Source: Thamnaconus septentrionalis
Lineage: Eukaryota > Chordata > Actinopteri > Tetraodontiformes > Monacanthidae
DNA length: 64,000 nt
Assembly: GCA_009823395.1 (NCBI GenBank)
Contig: CM020514.1
Coordinates: forward strand, 11,376,466-11,440,465
Reading direction: 5' to 3'
The notes beneath the pieces were generated by a model, which saw nothing but the letters and a program-made list of their open reading frames with translations, had not been told where the DNA came from and searched no databases. A program made the position numbers and the translations under genes. This document shows, in pieces, positions 34,241 through 44,244 of this stretch (within the stretch, counting starts at the first letter, position 1; each line of letters begins with the position of its first letter).

Positions 34241-35551
34241 GTTGTCTATGGAGTATGTGTGTGAAAGTGTACGTCGCGTTGGTCGGATGATTGTTACTCT
34301 AGATTGAATTTTTTTTTTTGTTAATACCACGGGGCAAATGTGTATGATAACCAGTGGCTAATTCCATCTGTCCTGAGAAGAGACTTCTGTTGCCATTCTT
34401 CTGTTTAAAACCAGCTTCCCAACGTAAAATGTGAGCCAGTAATTCCAAATTTAACCAATCGGTGACACTGCCAGACTGACATTTTATCAGCACGTTCTCT
34501 TATGAGGCTATTTTCAGCAGATATCACACTTCCAAAATAGACACAAGCATGTTGATGCTTTCGAGGCAGTGTCCTGGGTCTAATCAGTGTTTTACAGCTT
34601 CACTTGGCCCAGAAGGAATCGCTCCTCTATGCCCCTACTGTGAAATAAAGATAGACTTGGCCTTAATCAAAATCTTTATTTATGCCGCATTCAATCCAAA
34701 CCTTGACATTTACAGCATTGTGCCATGGGGCAGGAAACCCTGTAGAAAGTATGATGTGCGTTATTTGGGTGCGCAACATCACCGATGCTGCCGTTACTGC
34801 CAACAATCCAAGAAGCACAAGAGAGGAACTTCACTTTTCAAACATGCCGAAGATTTTATTCGCTCCCTGCCTTTATGACATTCACGTTCAATAAATATTG
34901 CATTATTTAACACCAAGTATTCTCCTGAGGAATGGAATTAAATTTGAGATATATAATTAAGATGTCCATGTATTCAGTGCAACACAACACACTACCCCTG
35001 CAACCCCCCACTCTTCCAAAGAACAGCTAACCCCCAAATGATTTTATGGACAATGGATGGACTTGAAGTCACTGTTGAACACGCTCCCCTACAAATGCAT
35101 GATTTAATATTGTTTAAGGAACACTGGCAAAGCGGACATCTCAGTAAATAGCTAAACCTTTTGACAAAAAATACTTTTTGAAGTGCATAGTTTCTGTTGT
35201 GAAGGTAGAGAGAAACGCACTGCAGACTAGAATTAAAAACACAAAACTGGCCCTAATTATCCGACCTTTTGTCCCAAGTGTCTGCCGACGTGCTGTTCGC
35301 TGGGCATTTCACACGGAACTTGGTCAGACAATGAACCTGTGTAAAAACAATGACTGTTGTTGTTTACTGGAAGATGACAAATGATGAAAATGTCTGCAAG
35401 GTTTTGACAATCAACTGTGAAAGTCGATGTAGTCCAGGAATGAGGTATGCAGTTGAAGAATGGTGTCTGGATGGAGTGAAAACAGATCATGTGAGACGGA
35501 GGATTGGGGGGTAGGAGGCGACTGGGACGAGACATTCGGAAGTTCTAAGTT
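34241..35551. other. Gap between convergent bcl9 and acp6, includes acp6 3' UTR
   Basis: Both genes end here. For acp6 (minus), AATAAA hexamers appear as TTTATT on the plus strand at 34674-34679 and 34855-34860. For bcl9, further AATAAA words lie near 34645 and 34892. The mature 3' ends could overlap. No other gene is visible. Confidence 0.45.
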
Positions 35552-35686
35552 TTAAGGCTCCGTCAAGCCCTCTGTCTTTTCACATAGTGACTTGTAGAGT
35601 TCCGGGCTCAGGGAGTACGCCGACAAGGCCTGCTTGAACTCCTCCAGGGGGCAGTAGACTCCGCTACAGCCTGGTATAAGTTGATC
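35552..35686 (-). CDS. acp6: acp6 terminal coding exon 10
   Basis: Acceptor GTGTGTAG. It encodes DQLIPGCSGVYCPLEEFKQA, LSAYSLSPELYKSLCEKTEG and LTEP, then TAA at 35554-35552. Human ends [20 protein letters not shown] and LSPEKYHALC, so the end is authentic. Confidence 0.9.
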   Translation of the reverse strand, partial: DQLIPGCSGVYCPLEEFKQALSAYSLSPELYKSLCEKTEGLTEP

Positions 35687-38600
35687 CTACACACAGATGC
35701 ACAAAAAGTTAAGCTGGAACAAAAGGGAGGGGACAAAAATTGCTCCAGCCGGAGACTGGCTGTGGTCGTACCTGGCCCAGGTACGACACTTTGACGCAGG
35801 CCTCTTTGGTCTGACGGTGCTGGTGCAGCTCCAGCGTGATGTCGGCAGCGTACGGTGGCCACTCCATGTCGAAAACCCCCAAAGCCATCAGGCAGGGGAT
35901 CAGCGTCGTGTCGTGTGCAGAGTACAAAAACAACTTCCTGTTTTTGTGGATGTGGGGAGTAGGGATGCAAAAGATCGATTAATTCATTAATCGTAAGTTG
36001 ATTGACCTTATCGATCGATTAACGATTAATTGATAAGCGGTGATTTTTCCTGAGAACCTAAATTTTACAATGAAAATGTGTAAGGAACACATTATTTAAC
36101 CCTTAAATAATGTTGAGGGTCCAATGTGACCCATTTTTACATTAGAGTACAGTAAAAACACCCTAAACATTTATCCCCTGACTTTAAATTGACTTCTAAT
36201 GGGTCACATTTCAACATTTTATTGAAGTGTTTTAAAGTAACTTGTTCTCTTAACTTGTTGAATTTTCTGCCACTACACTCTTATAAGGATAGTAACTACC
36301 CGTGTAAGTTCAATTAATTGCAACTAATTTAATTTAATGGATTAAATTCTTAATTGATAATCGATTAATTGTTAACATCCCTAGTTAAAGGGAGTTAACA
36401 CAGTCACTTCTTGGACAAAGCATCATATTTGTGCAAGGTGTGCGTGTGTCCAACCTGTCTGCGGTGCCACTGAGTTTCTCATCCATGTTTTTCAACATGA
36501 CGTGCAGGAGGGGTCCCACACACAGCTGGAGCGACATACTAGAGATAAACCAACAGAAACACAGCAAAGCAGTCAGCGATGGTCTGTTCTAACTGGAACG
36601 TTGTGTGGGGGGGGGGCAGCTTGTGGGTGTGAACGCAAACTCTACCTCTTGTCCGGTGTGTACAGGAGGCAGATTGTGTCCACGGCTCTCTGCTTCACTT
36701 TGCTCTTCCAGGTGTCCAGCACTGGGGGGCACGGCAGCCCGTGAGCCTGCAGCCAACACACACGGCCGTCGGTGAACTTCCAAATTCAGCCCGGCTGTAA
36801 GTTTTGCGACCTTAATTTTTGAAATTTCCACGTCTGCGATTACAAAGATTAAATCTCGGTGGTGGTGGCGAACGGCGAGACGTCACCTCTCGGGCGACCA
36901 GGTCGTCCCTGATGAGGATGAAGTCGATGCGGTGGTCGGCAGCGATGCCCAGCTCGCTCTGGATGCTCTTCAGGTCTTCGGCGATGTCCGGCAGCGAGTA
37001 CGACTCTTTCAGGCGGTGGCTGCGCGAGAAAACACGCCGTCACTTGACATTTGGCGAGGTTTCCGCATTTGAAATGTGCAAAGCAGGAGTGGGTCTGTAC
37101 GTCCCAAACCCCCCCGCCCGCCCCCCCGTACCTGCCGACGATTCTGAGCAGCTCGCATCCGTGGTAGTTGGGGTAGAGGATTTCAGATTCGGCCTCTGCT
37201 GTCAATATCGGCACCACGTCTTCAAGCAGAGAGAGATGATCGATTAATTGTTAACATCCCGAGTTGAGATTAAATCCAGATTGATCTCGACTGCAGGTTT
37301 TCTACTCTACCGTTCTGTTTCTGCTGGAAGAGCCCCGCCACCAGGCACCTGGCAGATTCGATGGTCCTGACAATGTTGGTGGAGCGCACGCTGTGAACAG
37401 TATAAAGGGTTATAAAAGGCCGGTAGTACTGGTATCAGTCGATTGAGGAGCATGGTGGACTTTGTACCCGTGGACTTACTAGACCTCCGACAGGCTGAAA
37501 GCGGGGCTGAGGAAGTGGCTCTCCTCCACGTACCTCCTCCTCAGCCTCTTGCCCAGCTCGTACAGCTGCTGCATGCCCAGCGTGGTCAGCTGACCGGGGA
37601 ACGTGCCGCCCTGCAATGAGTGGAAGCGGCTTTCACTCAAAGCAACGAAGAGCAAAAATAGAAGGCAGAAGAAGTCCAGATTGTGGGACTTGGTTTGCTT
37701 CACTTAGCCTTCATTTAGTCTGTACTGAACAGTAGGAGTGAATTAATGAACCTGCGTTCATGTCGGCGGCTTAAAAATCTTGAGCCCTCTGGTGGAAAGA
37801 GTAATGATGCACAGTTATTGCACCTCATCCTTCCAAATAAACAGTTCAAACACAGGGTCAATGCATTGCAGAATATACGTGAGGATTGAACATCGAAGGT
37901 TAAGTGTGTAATATTTGGATATTTTTTGAAAAGAAACAGCGACATCGAGTGGTCACAATTTAGATTGCAGCGAACGCCTCTCACCCTCCCTCTCCCGAGC
38001 TTGCCAGTGAACTACAGTGGCCTGTGCACACAAACCTGGATACCTCGTCCACCTTCTTTGTCTTTGGTTTATTTGAGGATGCGAGCGTTATCCCTAAATA
38101 CAAAACATGCTGCCAGGTGACTGGATTGTCTACACCGGGCTTTGGTAGAAATATGGTGGCGCAATATTGCAACTAACTGGGAGCAAGACCCTTGCCCTGT
38201 GTATATTCTTATTAATAAATACCTGTTTTATGGGTAAGGAAACCAAATTACTTTTATGTTGTGTGAATAAACACTTTTATTAATATTTTTAATGGGCAAT
38301 ATATTAATCATTTACCCATATAAAACTTGTAAATCAGGCCAAATATTACACACTGCACCATTAAGTTATCAGTGAAGACAGCACAGAAAAGTTGGCGACT
38401 AAAAACACAACACGGGAATTTCCAAATGTTTTGCACGGTTGCATCCAGCACCACAAAACACACCTACTCACGGTCAGAGTGTTTTTGCGATAGCTGTCCT
38501 CCACTGGAGCTGGAGGCTTGGGCCCGCCCTCAAGATCCGTTACGACATAGTTGATGTGGGTGTGCGCCAGAGGTTCCAGGAGGTTTGGCACCCACTGGGC

Positions 38601-38853
38601 CTTTTGGCAAGACAAACAGGTTCAGGTTTGGTGTTTACGGCGCACAGATGGTTTAATCAGAAAGAAAAGGCCGTACCTCCATCACGTCAGGTATGGACTT
38701 GAGTGGCGTGCGAGCGCCATGGCGGAACAGGACTTGGACCAGCTTGAGTTCGTAGTCGGAGGCGGGGTCCGAGTCCGCGGCCTGCTTTTTTGACCACAGC
38801 AGCGCGCCGAAAGCCGGGCCCAAGACGCTCGCTGTCCTCCAGAGTTTCCTCAT
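35552..38853 (-). CDS. acp6: acp6, lysophosphatidic acid phosphatase type 6, ten coding exons
   Basis: A histidine acid phosphatase that removes phosphate from lysophosphatidic acid, reported as mitochondrial in mammals. Exons in transcription order: 38853-38677, 38600-38472, 37610-37480, 37390-37311, 37219-37132, 37019-36887, 36746-36646, 36538-36455, 35937-35772, 35686-35552. They give 1,224 nt, 407 aa (human 428), all GT-AG with matching phases. The catalytic motif FRHGARTP has Arg44-His45 and Arg48; the second-half His-Asp is in LYSAHD (His316-Asp317). GGPKP, FPGQLTTLGMQQLYELG, STNIVRTIES and LYPNYHG also match the family. The N-terminus (MRKLWRTASVLGPAFGALLW) is basic then hydrophobic, fitting an import or membrane signal. 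Convergent with bcl9, same strand as gja5. Confidence 0.95.
35772..35937 (-). CDS. acp6: acp6 coding exon 9
   Basis: Acceptor CAAAAACAG. It encodes RKLFLYSAHDTTLIPCLMAL, GVFDMEWPPYAADITLELHQ and HRQTKEACVKVSYLGQ. It carries the His-Asp dyad (SAHD) typical of the second half of the active site. Donor GCCAG|GTACGA, phase 0. Confidence 0.93.
35960..36382. mobile_element. hAT-like MITE in acp6 intron 8
   Basis: The ends are TAGGGATGCAAAAGATCGAT and the inverted partner ATCGATTAATTGTTAACATC followed by CCTA. The interior is AT-rich with repeated ATCGATTAA words. It occupies most of the 517-nt intron between exons 8 and 9. A clean target duplication was not found, so the hAT assignment is by resemblance only. 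Confidence 0.6.
36455..36538 (-). CDS. acp6: acp6 coding exon 8
   Basis: Acceptor TTTATCTCTAG. It encodes SMSLQLCVGPLLHVMLKNMD and EKLSGTAD (human [20 protein letters not shown]). Donor GACAG|GTTGGA, phase 2. Confidence 0.9.
36646..36746 (-). CDS. acp6: acp6 coding exon 7
   Basis: Acceptor TGGCTGCAG. It encodes AHGLPCPPVLDTWKSKVKQR and AVDTICLLYTPDK (human [33 protein letters not shown]). Donor AGAG|GTAGAG, phase 2. Confidence 0.9.
36887..37019 (-). CDS. acp6: acp6 coding exon 6
   Basis: Acceptor TCTCGCGCAG. It encodes SHRLKESYSLPDIAEDLKSI, QSELGIAADHRIDFILIRDD and LVARE, aligning with human [20 protein letters not shown] and VDFFILLDNVAAEQ. Donor GAGAG|GTGACG, phase 0. Confidence 0.9.
37132..37219 (-). 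CDS. acp6: acp6 coding exon 5
   Basis: Acceptor CTCTGCTTGAAG. It encodes DVVPILTAEAESEILYPNYH and GCELLRIVG (human [20 protein letters not shown]). Donor GGCAG|GTACGG, phase 2. Confidence 0.9.
37237..37256. mobile_element. Scrap of the same MITE in acp6 intron 4
   Basis: ATCGATTAATTGTTAACATC then CC at 37237-37258 repeats the right end of the 35960-36382 element. It lies inside the 91-nt intron just upstream (minus strand) of the exon 5 acceptor. Confidence 0.55.
37311..37390 (-). CDS. acp6: acp6 coding exon 4
   Basis: Acceptor CTGTTCACAG. It encodes YVRSTNIVRTIESARCLVAG and LFQQKQN (human [20 protein letters not shown]). Donor AACG|GTAGAG, phase 1. Confidence 0.93.
37480..37610 (-). CDS. 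acp6: acp6 coding exon 3
   Basis: Acceptor TCATTGCAG. It encodes GGTFPGQLTTLGMQQLYELG and KRLRRRYVEESHFLSPAFSL, close to human [20 protein letters not shown]. Donor TCTA|GTAAGT, phase 2. Confidence 0.93.
37902..38360. mobile_element. MITE in acp6 intron 2
   Basis: AGTGTGTAATATTTGG at 37903-37918 is matched by its reverse complement CCAAATATTACACACT at 38339-38354. The roughly 455-bp body has no credible ORF and includes CGACATCGAGTGGTCACAAT, a word I associate with widespread fish repeats. Confidence 0.65.
38472..38600 (-). CDS. acp6: acp6 coding exon 2
   Basis: 43 codons: AQWVPNLLEPLAHTHINYVV then TDLEGGPKPPAPVEDSYRKN then TLT (human [20 protein letters not shown]). The acceptor reads CAAAAG|GCC; a second AG six bases later (CCCAG|TGG) would drop two residues in frame. 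Donor GACC|GTGAGT. Confidence 0.88.
38677..38853 (-). CDS. acp6: acp6 coding exon 1
   Basis: ATG at 38853-38851, seven bases inside the exon; the acceptor CTTTCCTTCACAG abuts 38860. It encodes residues 1-59 with ELKLVQVLFRHGARTPLK, the phosphohistidine motif. Donor GGAG|GTACGG, phase 0. Confidence 0.92.
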
Positions 38854-38860
38854 GGCTGCG

Positions 38861-40696
38861 CTGTGAAGGAAAGAGGGCCAACCGTTACTCCAAAAAACTC
38901 TGAAGCGCAAGATTCATATCGTGAAGATCTTCCATCACAGTGACAGCAGAAGCAATTGGCATTGCTTGAGGCGTTTAAAGACGGGTCGGCCTGCCGAGCT
39001 GTCAATGCATTACAACAGAGCGGGAGCGGCGGCTGCATCCTTTGGAGGAAGCAGTTTGTTCTTAGCATGATTTCAAATAAACATTCCGAGAAGTGACATT
39101 CTTGATTATACTTTGGAGTTTGATATGAAAAAAAGCAAATAAACATTAAGAGACGTTTGACACTCTCATCCTTCTTGGCTGATCTGATTAACCCTTACAA
39201 ACGCATATTGTGAGTTTTTTTGCACTTCTGTTTGTTTGTGTTTGAGTTTCTGCCTAGTAACTCAGCTGCAAACTTGCGTGAGGGAGGGGCTCTACCTTCA
39301 CGGCATTGGACCAACCAAGCTCTAGTTACACATGTGATGTGAATCCCGTGTAATCAACGTTCTGCGGTGCAAACCGCTCACAACAAAGTGCTCACACCCT
39401 CTCAGACGCAGCCCACACAGAGACAAAACAGACCTGCGAGGAGGTAAGTAACCTGGCAACATGCTGAAACTATCAAGGTCAGGGCGGAAATGTTCCTGCA
39501 AAACATCCTCACATGGTCCTGAAAGCAGATCAGGGCCAAACAACCCAATGTAATCTGTGAAGATTGATGATTCCATTGTCAAATAAGTTAACATACATCA
39601 GGATGTACAGCTCTCCCATGCATAAAATGTGCATTTTAGTGCTGAAAGCTGGAAAAACAAAAGTAAAATTTAGCCATGGGAAGTTTAAAATCCAAATGTC
39701 TTCAAAACCAATATTTAGGTTTGACAGAACAAGTCAAAGAAAGGCTGCTGCCAGAGGCAAGGGTGTGATACACACTGGTTCAACTTAAACATACTTTCAC
39801 CTGATCATACTAAACAAATTCAATGATGTCTGCCACTCGGTTCTTCTGCACTGGCTGTGACGCGTTGCGTATTTGTATTGAATTCCACTGCAGGAATGGC
39901 AGGTCTCTGTCTCACCTTGAAGGCGACAGACAGCGGAAGCCGCTCCCTGTCTTCAACCCGAGGGTTCATTGACTTTTTATGTAGAACGATATTATGACAC
40001 GTCAGTAACAAAGTCCATTTCATCCACAAGTCAACCAATAAAACAATGAATCACAATCGGCGGTTTCAATCGGCTAATCGAACTAAAATTAATCACCGAC
40101 AACAAAACCTCAGTATAAACCCGAAATGCCTCCATTATTGTCGAACTTACCGGTCTTCGAGAGATAACCTTGACTAACGGTCACTATTTGGGCAGTCTGA
40201 TGATGATAATGATGATGATGATGGTGGCCGACGTCGGGATGACATTGTCGCAGCAGGGTTTTAAACAACGTCCCCCGACAGTGAGATGCTAGAAACTATT
40301 TTTGCGACTGTTGTTACTATCTACCGGAAAACCGAAACGCGACGATGCTGCCGCAGTCTATCTTGTTTTATAATGGTGACTCACACCTCATTCTACTTTA
40401 ATCTTTCCCTATAGCCTCCTTGTGAAAGAGGGCCCCAGTATAAAAGATAGGGATTGTAAGCAAAATACTTTTGTTCACTCGTTTCGACGCAGAATCCGCG
40501 CTAAAAGAGGAACGTTTTGGGGGGGCAAACAATGCTTGGCACACAGCTAGCGATAACTCTTTCAAAACTAGCTGGTTGCACAACACACCGGCGATAAGGT
40601 GAAGTTCAACCTCTGTCAACAGTCAGCTAACGCGTCAAAAACCAGGTATTAACACACGGGTAAAAATGGCACCCCTAACCGGAATAAAGTACTCAC
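38861..40696 (-). other. Presumed first intron of acp6
   Basis: I see no coding signal. It has a short GAT-type triplet run near 40201-40225 (TGATGATAATGATGATGATG) and CpG-containing sequence at 40140-40340. Open frames here do not resemble known proteins. Confidence 0.45.
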
Positions 40697-40890
40697 GTTC
40701 TTCGGACAATCCCGCTCTTAATGAAAACGTCAAGGTTGAAGGATAAAACCACACGTAGGCTCGGATGGATGCTGTTTACTCGGTGGACGGGCTGTCAATT
40801 CGGAAAGTTCAGACAACCATCCACACAGGGGGAAGTGATGCCGGCCGGGAACTGTAGAGCGGCAGCCGGTAGCCTGCAATAAACACAGAG
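40697..40890 (-). other. acp6: Candidate noncoding first exon of acp6
   Basis: On the minus strand GAAGAAC|GTGAGTACTT at 40697/40696 is a near-consensus donor. It follows GC-rich, CpG-containing sequence with no long frame. The ATG exon has its own strong acceptor at 38860, so an upstream leader exon is required. The 1.8-kb gap between them would be the first intron. The start coordinate is a guess. Confidence 0.5.
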
Positions 40891-40910
40891 GTGAGCGACA
40901 CTACGATAAA

Positions 40911-40928
40911 ACTACATTTCCCAGCATC
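40911..40928. promoter_or_regulatory. ZNF143/Staf-like promoter element
   Basis: ACTACATTTCCCAGCATC closely resembles the known ZNF143 (Staf) consensus ACTACAATTCCCAGMATGC found in many vertebrate housekeeping promoters. It lies just upstream (for minus-strand transcription) of the candidate acp6 first exon, which supports a promoter at about 40.87-40.93 kb. Confidence 0.55.
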
Positions 40929-43028
40929 AACCAGCGCGTTCATCACGTTGTTCTTCGACGTGTTATTTTACAGTTAAAACTGTGTGCGCTGCAGCCCCCT
41001 GCAGGAAGCATTTGTACCTGCATTTCACAGAGCGCCAATTTCTCGTTTACGACGAGGAAACTTCTCGAACTTCAAAAAGTAAGTCACACCCCCTCTTGTA
41101 TTTCTATTTTCAAGTTGTATATTCTTAAAATGTTCGTATGGTTGAAGAAAATGTTCTCTTTTATTCTTAGGACATGTGCAAGTAGCTTTTTCAACGCGAA
41201 ATAGTCATTGGCACACGTTTTATTTTTACATTCTAAAAATACATTTTATGCAGCAAACCAGATAGAAACGGACTTTATTTTAAATCAGCAATTTAAAGAT
41301 TGAAAGATGTAATAAACAACATTTGGGGTGAAGATGTGCTCTGTGTATCATGGTGGTACGGCTGATGACGAACTGAGGGCATGATGATGATGATGATGAT
41401 GATGATGTACAGGCAACAGAACAAATGGCAGCATCTAGAGCAGCTTCCAGCTCAGTAACAGCTTGTGTCAGACTGAGTGGGATATTTTTTCTTGGCGCAG
41501 CACTTCCTGGCAGAGAAGGAGAGACAGTCTTTGTTTGTGTAAACACTGTACATCTTCTCCAGTCTGGTGTCTCTTTATTTGGTGAAATACACAAATAGTG
41601 GTGCGATATAAAAAAAAAAATATGAAGGAAAAAAAACCCTCTTCATATATATATATTGTTAATTATACATTATTTATGAAATATTTTAATGTGTTTACGT
41701 GTTAATGTTGCATTATTGAATTTAAATCCTAACAATTAAACTATAAGTATTTGGTTATGGTGGCTGTAAGGTTGAAATACTTGTTTGTTCATGCACATGT
41801 ACATGTAATGTCTTTATTTAAATGAAGTGCATGGATTTAAAGAGAATAACCACTGACTGAAGACACACAAGAACGATGTGCAGTTGCTTTTTTATTTATT
41901 ATTGAAATTCACTGCGTGTAGATTGGCATAATGAACCAGGCAATGCATGATGGCACATAGGGATACATTTATATTGTTGGATTAAACTTGAGAAGAATTG
42001 AGTTTGTTTCAAAACTGCTGTCACACAAACTTGTCGAGTAATTTGCATAGAACTAAATCAATAAAAAGTTTGAAACATAATAAAATCACGATTTAAAAAT
42101 TGAACTCACCAACTGTCATTATTTAAATAGGAATAAATTCACTCTGTACACACTAGCTCCAATAGAAACTGAGAAAAATAAGTGCAATGTTGCCACCTAG
42201 TGGCGTAATGTCCTCATAACAACATCAAGCAGGATCTTTTCGTTCCTTTCCCCCCTGAATCCCTCTCAGAGAAAAAACGGAAACATTTGACATTCTCTCA
42301 TCATGGCTTCACCCAAAAGGCTCAAGTTTGAATACACATTAATTCACGCTACTTTCTACACGATAAAGTGAGTCCACAGAATATGCTTTGTGGCCTTACA
42401 GGTTCAGTGCAATCAGATATGCAGTGTTTAGTTTGGCTTTTGGACAAATGGCGATAGAAAACAGATTTCACCCCCCACTCCCACCCCTCTTTTAAAGGCA
42501 CTTTCTGCAAATATTTTGCATAGAAACACTGCCTGGAAGCACAGTTTATTGCACAGCTTTTGCCCAACGAGCCGCTTCATTTTTGCAGTGAGAAGTGTAA
42601 GAATGAAAATTGTGCTGTTTATTTATTTTTTCTTTTGTTTTGTTTAAGTTGCAGCCTCATCGTGGTCAATCACTTAAACGTTTTAGTTGCGCGTCACATT
42701 TATTCAACACAAGGCCGAGCACGTGTCTCTTCATCCCTTTCGGGTTCTTGCTCGTGAAAACATAAAATGTGCAATAGTCGCCCCGTTACCCTGTTAATGT
42801 CTTTTCATATTTCAAAGTTCTTTTTTTTTTGCAGTTTGGTTGTCGCCTACAGAACCCAGTTTCTGTCTCTTTCCCAAAGTCAAATCTTCTGGTTCAGGCC
42901 TGCGGTCTTGTTCTCTCGTGCCCTCAGCACAGAAGCAAAGCTTCCTCCTCCTCTTCCTCCTACTCCTCCCCCTCCTTCTTCTTCTTCTTCGTGCGCACCC
43001 ACCCAAACTGATCTCCCCTCCGTCGACT
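40929..43028. other. Intergenic between acp6 and gja5, includes gja5 3' UTR
   Basis: AT-rich DNA without coding signals. The left part may be acp6 upstream sequence, with a GAT triplet run at 41379-41406. The right part next to 43028 should be gja5 3' UTR; minus-strand AATAAA words lie at 42699-42704, 42618-42623 and 42545-42550. A short tract at 42958-42995 is CTT/CCT-rich. Confidence 0.45.
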
Positions 43029-44234
43029 CTATACCGCCAAGTCGTCCTGGCGCGGCCGGTTGCTGCCCCCGCTGGTCTTGCTCAGGCGCCGCTTGTCCCT
43101 CATGTAGTTGGCATGCGGTGGCGGCGGCAGGCAGCCGCCGGGCAGCTCGGTGGCCACCTGGTCGTACCTCATCCGCAGGAAGTCGTCGTCGTCCTCGTGG
43201 CCGTCGCAGCCGTGGTGGCGCTCGGTGGCCAGGTTGACGGAGTTCTGCTCCAGCGCCATCCGGTGGTTGAAGGGGTGCGACGCCATGGAGGCCATGGTCG
43301 CCATGGGGTTCATGGGGTTCATGGGCGCCGCCAGACACTGGCTGAAGTCCGGCGGGGGCGTGCAGGACACGGAAGGTCGGTGCGGCCCGCTGGGCTCCAC
43401 CAGGGCGACGACGGAGGCCGAGGTGGGGGGCGCGACTGCCGCCCCGGCACCCCTGCCCCTCCGCCGCAGCATGCACCTCCTGGCGCTCTTCCAGCCCAGG
43501 TGGTAGAGCTCCAGCACGGAGAGCAGCAGCGACACGCCGGCCACGGCCAGCATGAAGACGATGAAGACGTTCTTCTCGGTGGGCCGCGACATGTAACAGT
43601 TGACGGGGTTGGGGCAGGGCCAGGCCTTGCACAGGTAGAGCGCCTTGAGGAAGACGCCGTAGATGAGGTACTGCACCACGACGAAGGTCACCTCCATGGC
43701 CGTGCGGATCATGATGCTCAGCACGTAGGTCTGTAGCAACGCCCCCCGCAGGCGCACGCGCCTGGCGCCCTCAGCCGACGGCGGCAGCTCGGCGTCCTTC
43801 TGCTGGAGGTTCTCCTTCTCCTTCTCCTTCTCCTCATCCTCATCCTGGTCCTCCTCCCCGCCGCTGGTGCTGCCCCCCGCCGCCTCGCGCTCCTCCTGCT
43901 CACGCCGCCGCCGCCGCTGCTTCTCCTCCTGCCGCACCGTGTGCATGGCGTGGCCCATGTAGATGAGCGACGGCGTGGACACGAAGACGATCTGCAGCAC
44001 CCAGTAGCGGATGTGGGCGATGGGGAAGGCGCTGTCGTAGCAGACGTTGGTGCAGCCGGGCTGCTGCGTGTCGCACAGGAAGTCGCTCTGCTCGTCGCCC
44101 CAGGACGACTCGGCGGCCGTGCCCAGCACCAGGATGCGGAAGATGAAGAGCACGGTGAGCCACACCTTCCCCACCGAGGTGGAGTGTTCCTGGACCTCCT
44201 CCAGGAAGTTCCCCAAGAGGCTCCAGTCGCCCAT
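43029..44234 (-). CDS. gja5: gja5, gap junction alpha-5 (connexin 40 type)
   Basis: A connexin, one sixth of a gap-junction hemichannel in the plasma membrane. The single coding exon gives 401 aa from [20 protein letters not shown] (human Cx40 [20 protein letters not shown]). Topology: M1 about 23-43; E1 cysteines 54, 61, 65 (C-x6-C-x3-C); M2 about 76-98; cytoplasmic loop 99-165; M3 about 167-195; E2 cysteines 202, 207, 213 (C-x4-C-x5-C); M4 about 222-248. The C-terminus ends RLSKTS...RQDDLAV, like human Cx40 DDLSV and fitting a PDZ-type ligand. The loop carries an Arg run (106-111) and an acidic/Lys-rich tract (127-141). Acceptor CCTCCGCCACAG lies ten bases before ATG, as in other gja genes with a separate leader exon. 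Teleosts have two gja5 copies; which one this is cannot be decided here. Cx40 is used in heart conduction and vessels. Confidence 0.93.
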   Translation of the reverse strand: MGDWSLLGNFLEEVQEHSTSVGKVWLTVLFIFRILVLGTAAESSWGDEQSDFLCDTQQPGCTNVCYDSAFPIAHIRYWVLQIVFVSTPSLIYMGHAMHTVRQEEKQRRRRREQEEREAAGGSTSGGEEDQDEDEEKEKEKENLQQKDAELPPSAEGARRVRLRGALLQTYVLSIMIRTAMEVTFVVVQYLIYGVFLKALYLCKAWPCPNPVNCYMSRPTEKNVFIVFMLAVAGVSLLLSVLELYHLGWKSARRCMLRRRGRGAGAAVAPPTSASVVALVEPSGPHRPSVSCTPPPDFSQCLAAPMNPMNPMATMASMASHPFNHRMALEQNSVNLATERHHGCDGHEDDDDFLRMRYDQVATELPGGCLPPPPHANYMRDKRRLSKTSGGSNRPRQDDLAV

Positions 44235-44244
44235 CGCGGCTCAC
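44235..44244 (-). promoter_or_regulatory. gja5: Splice acceptor and leader just before the gja5 start
   Basis: On the minus strand CTTCCTGTCAGCCTCCGCC is followed by ACAG|GTGAGCCGCG and then ATG. Connexin genes usually splice a 5' noncoding exon to the coding exon just upstream of ATG. Another AG at 44259 (CCTGTCAG) is an alternative. The upstream leader exon was not located. Confidence 0.5.

Noticed and set aside
34549..34878. 109-codon plus-strand frame with several Cys and His residues
   Set aside because: The Cys spacing fits no zinc-finger family; it overlaps the likely 3' UTR zone and has no supporting context.
43108..43736. Long plus-strand frames opposite gja5 (up to 298 codons)
   Set aside because: Shadows of the connexin coding exon, whose minus-strand reading has all connexin signatures.
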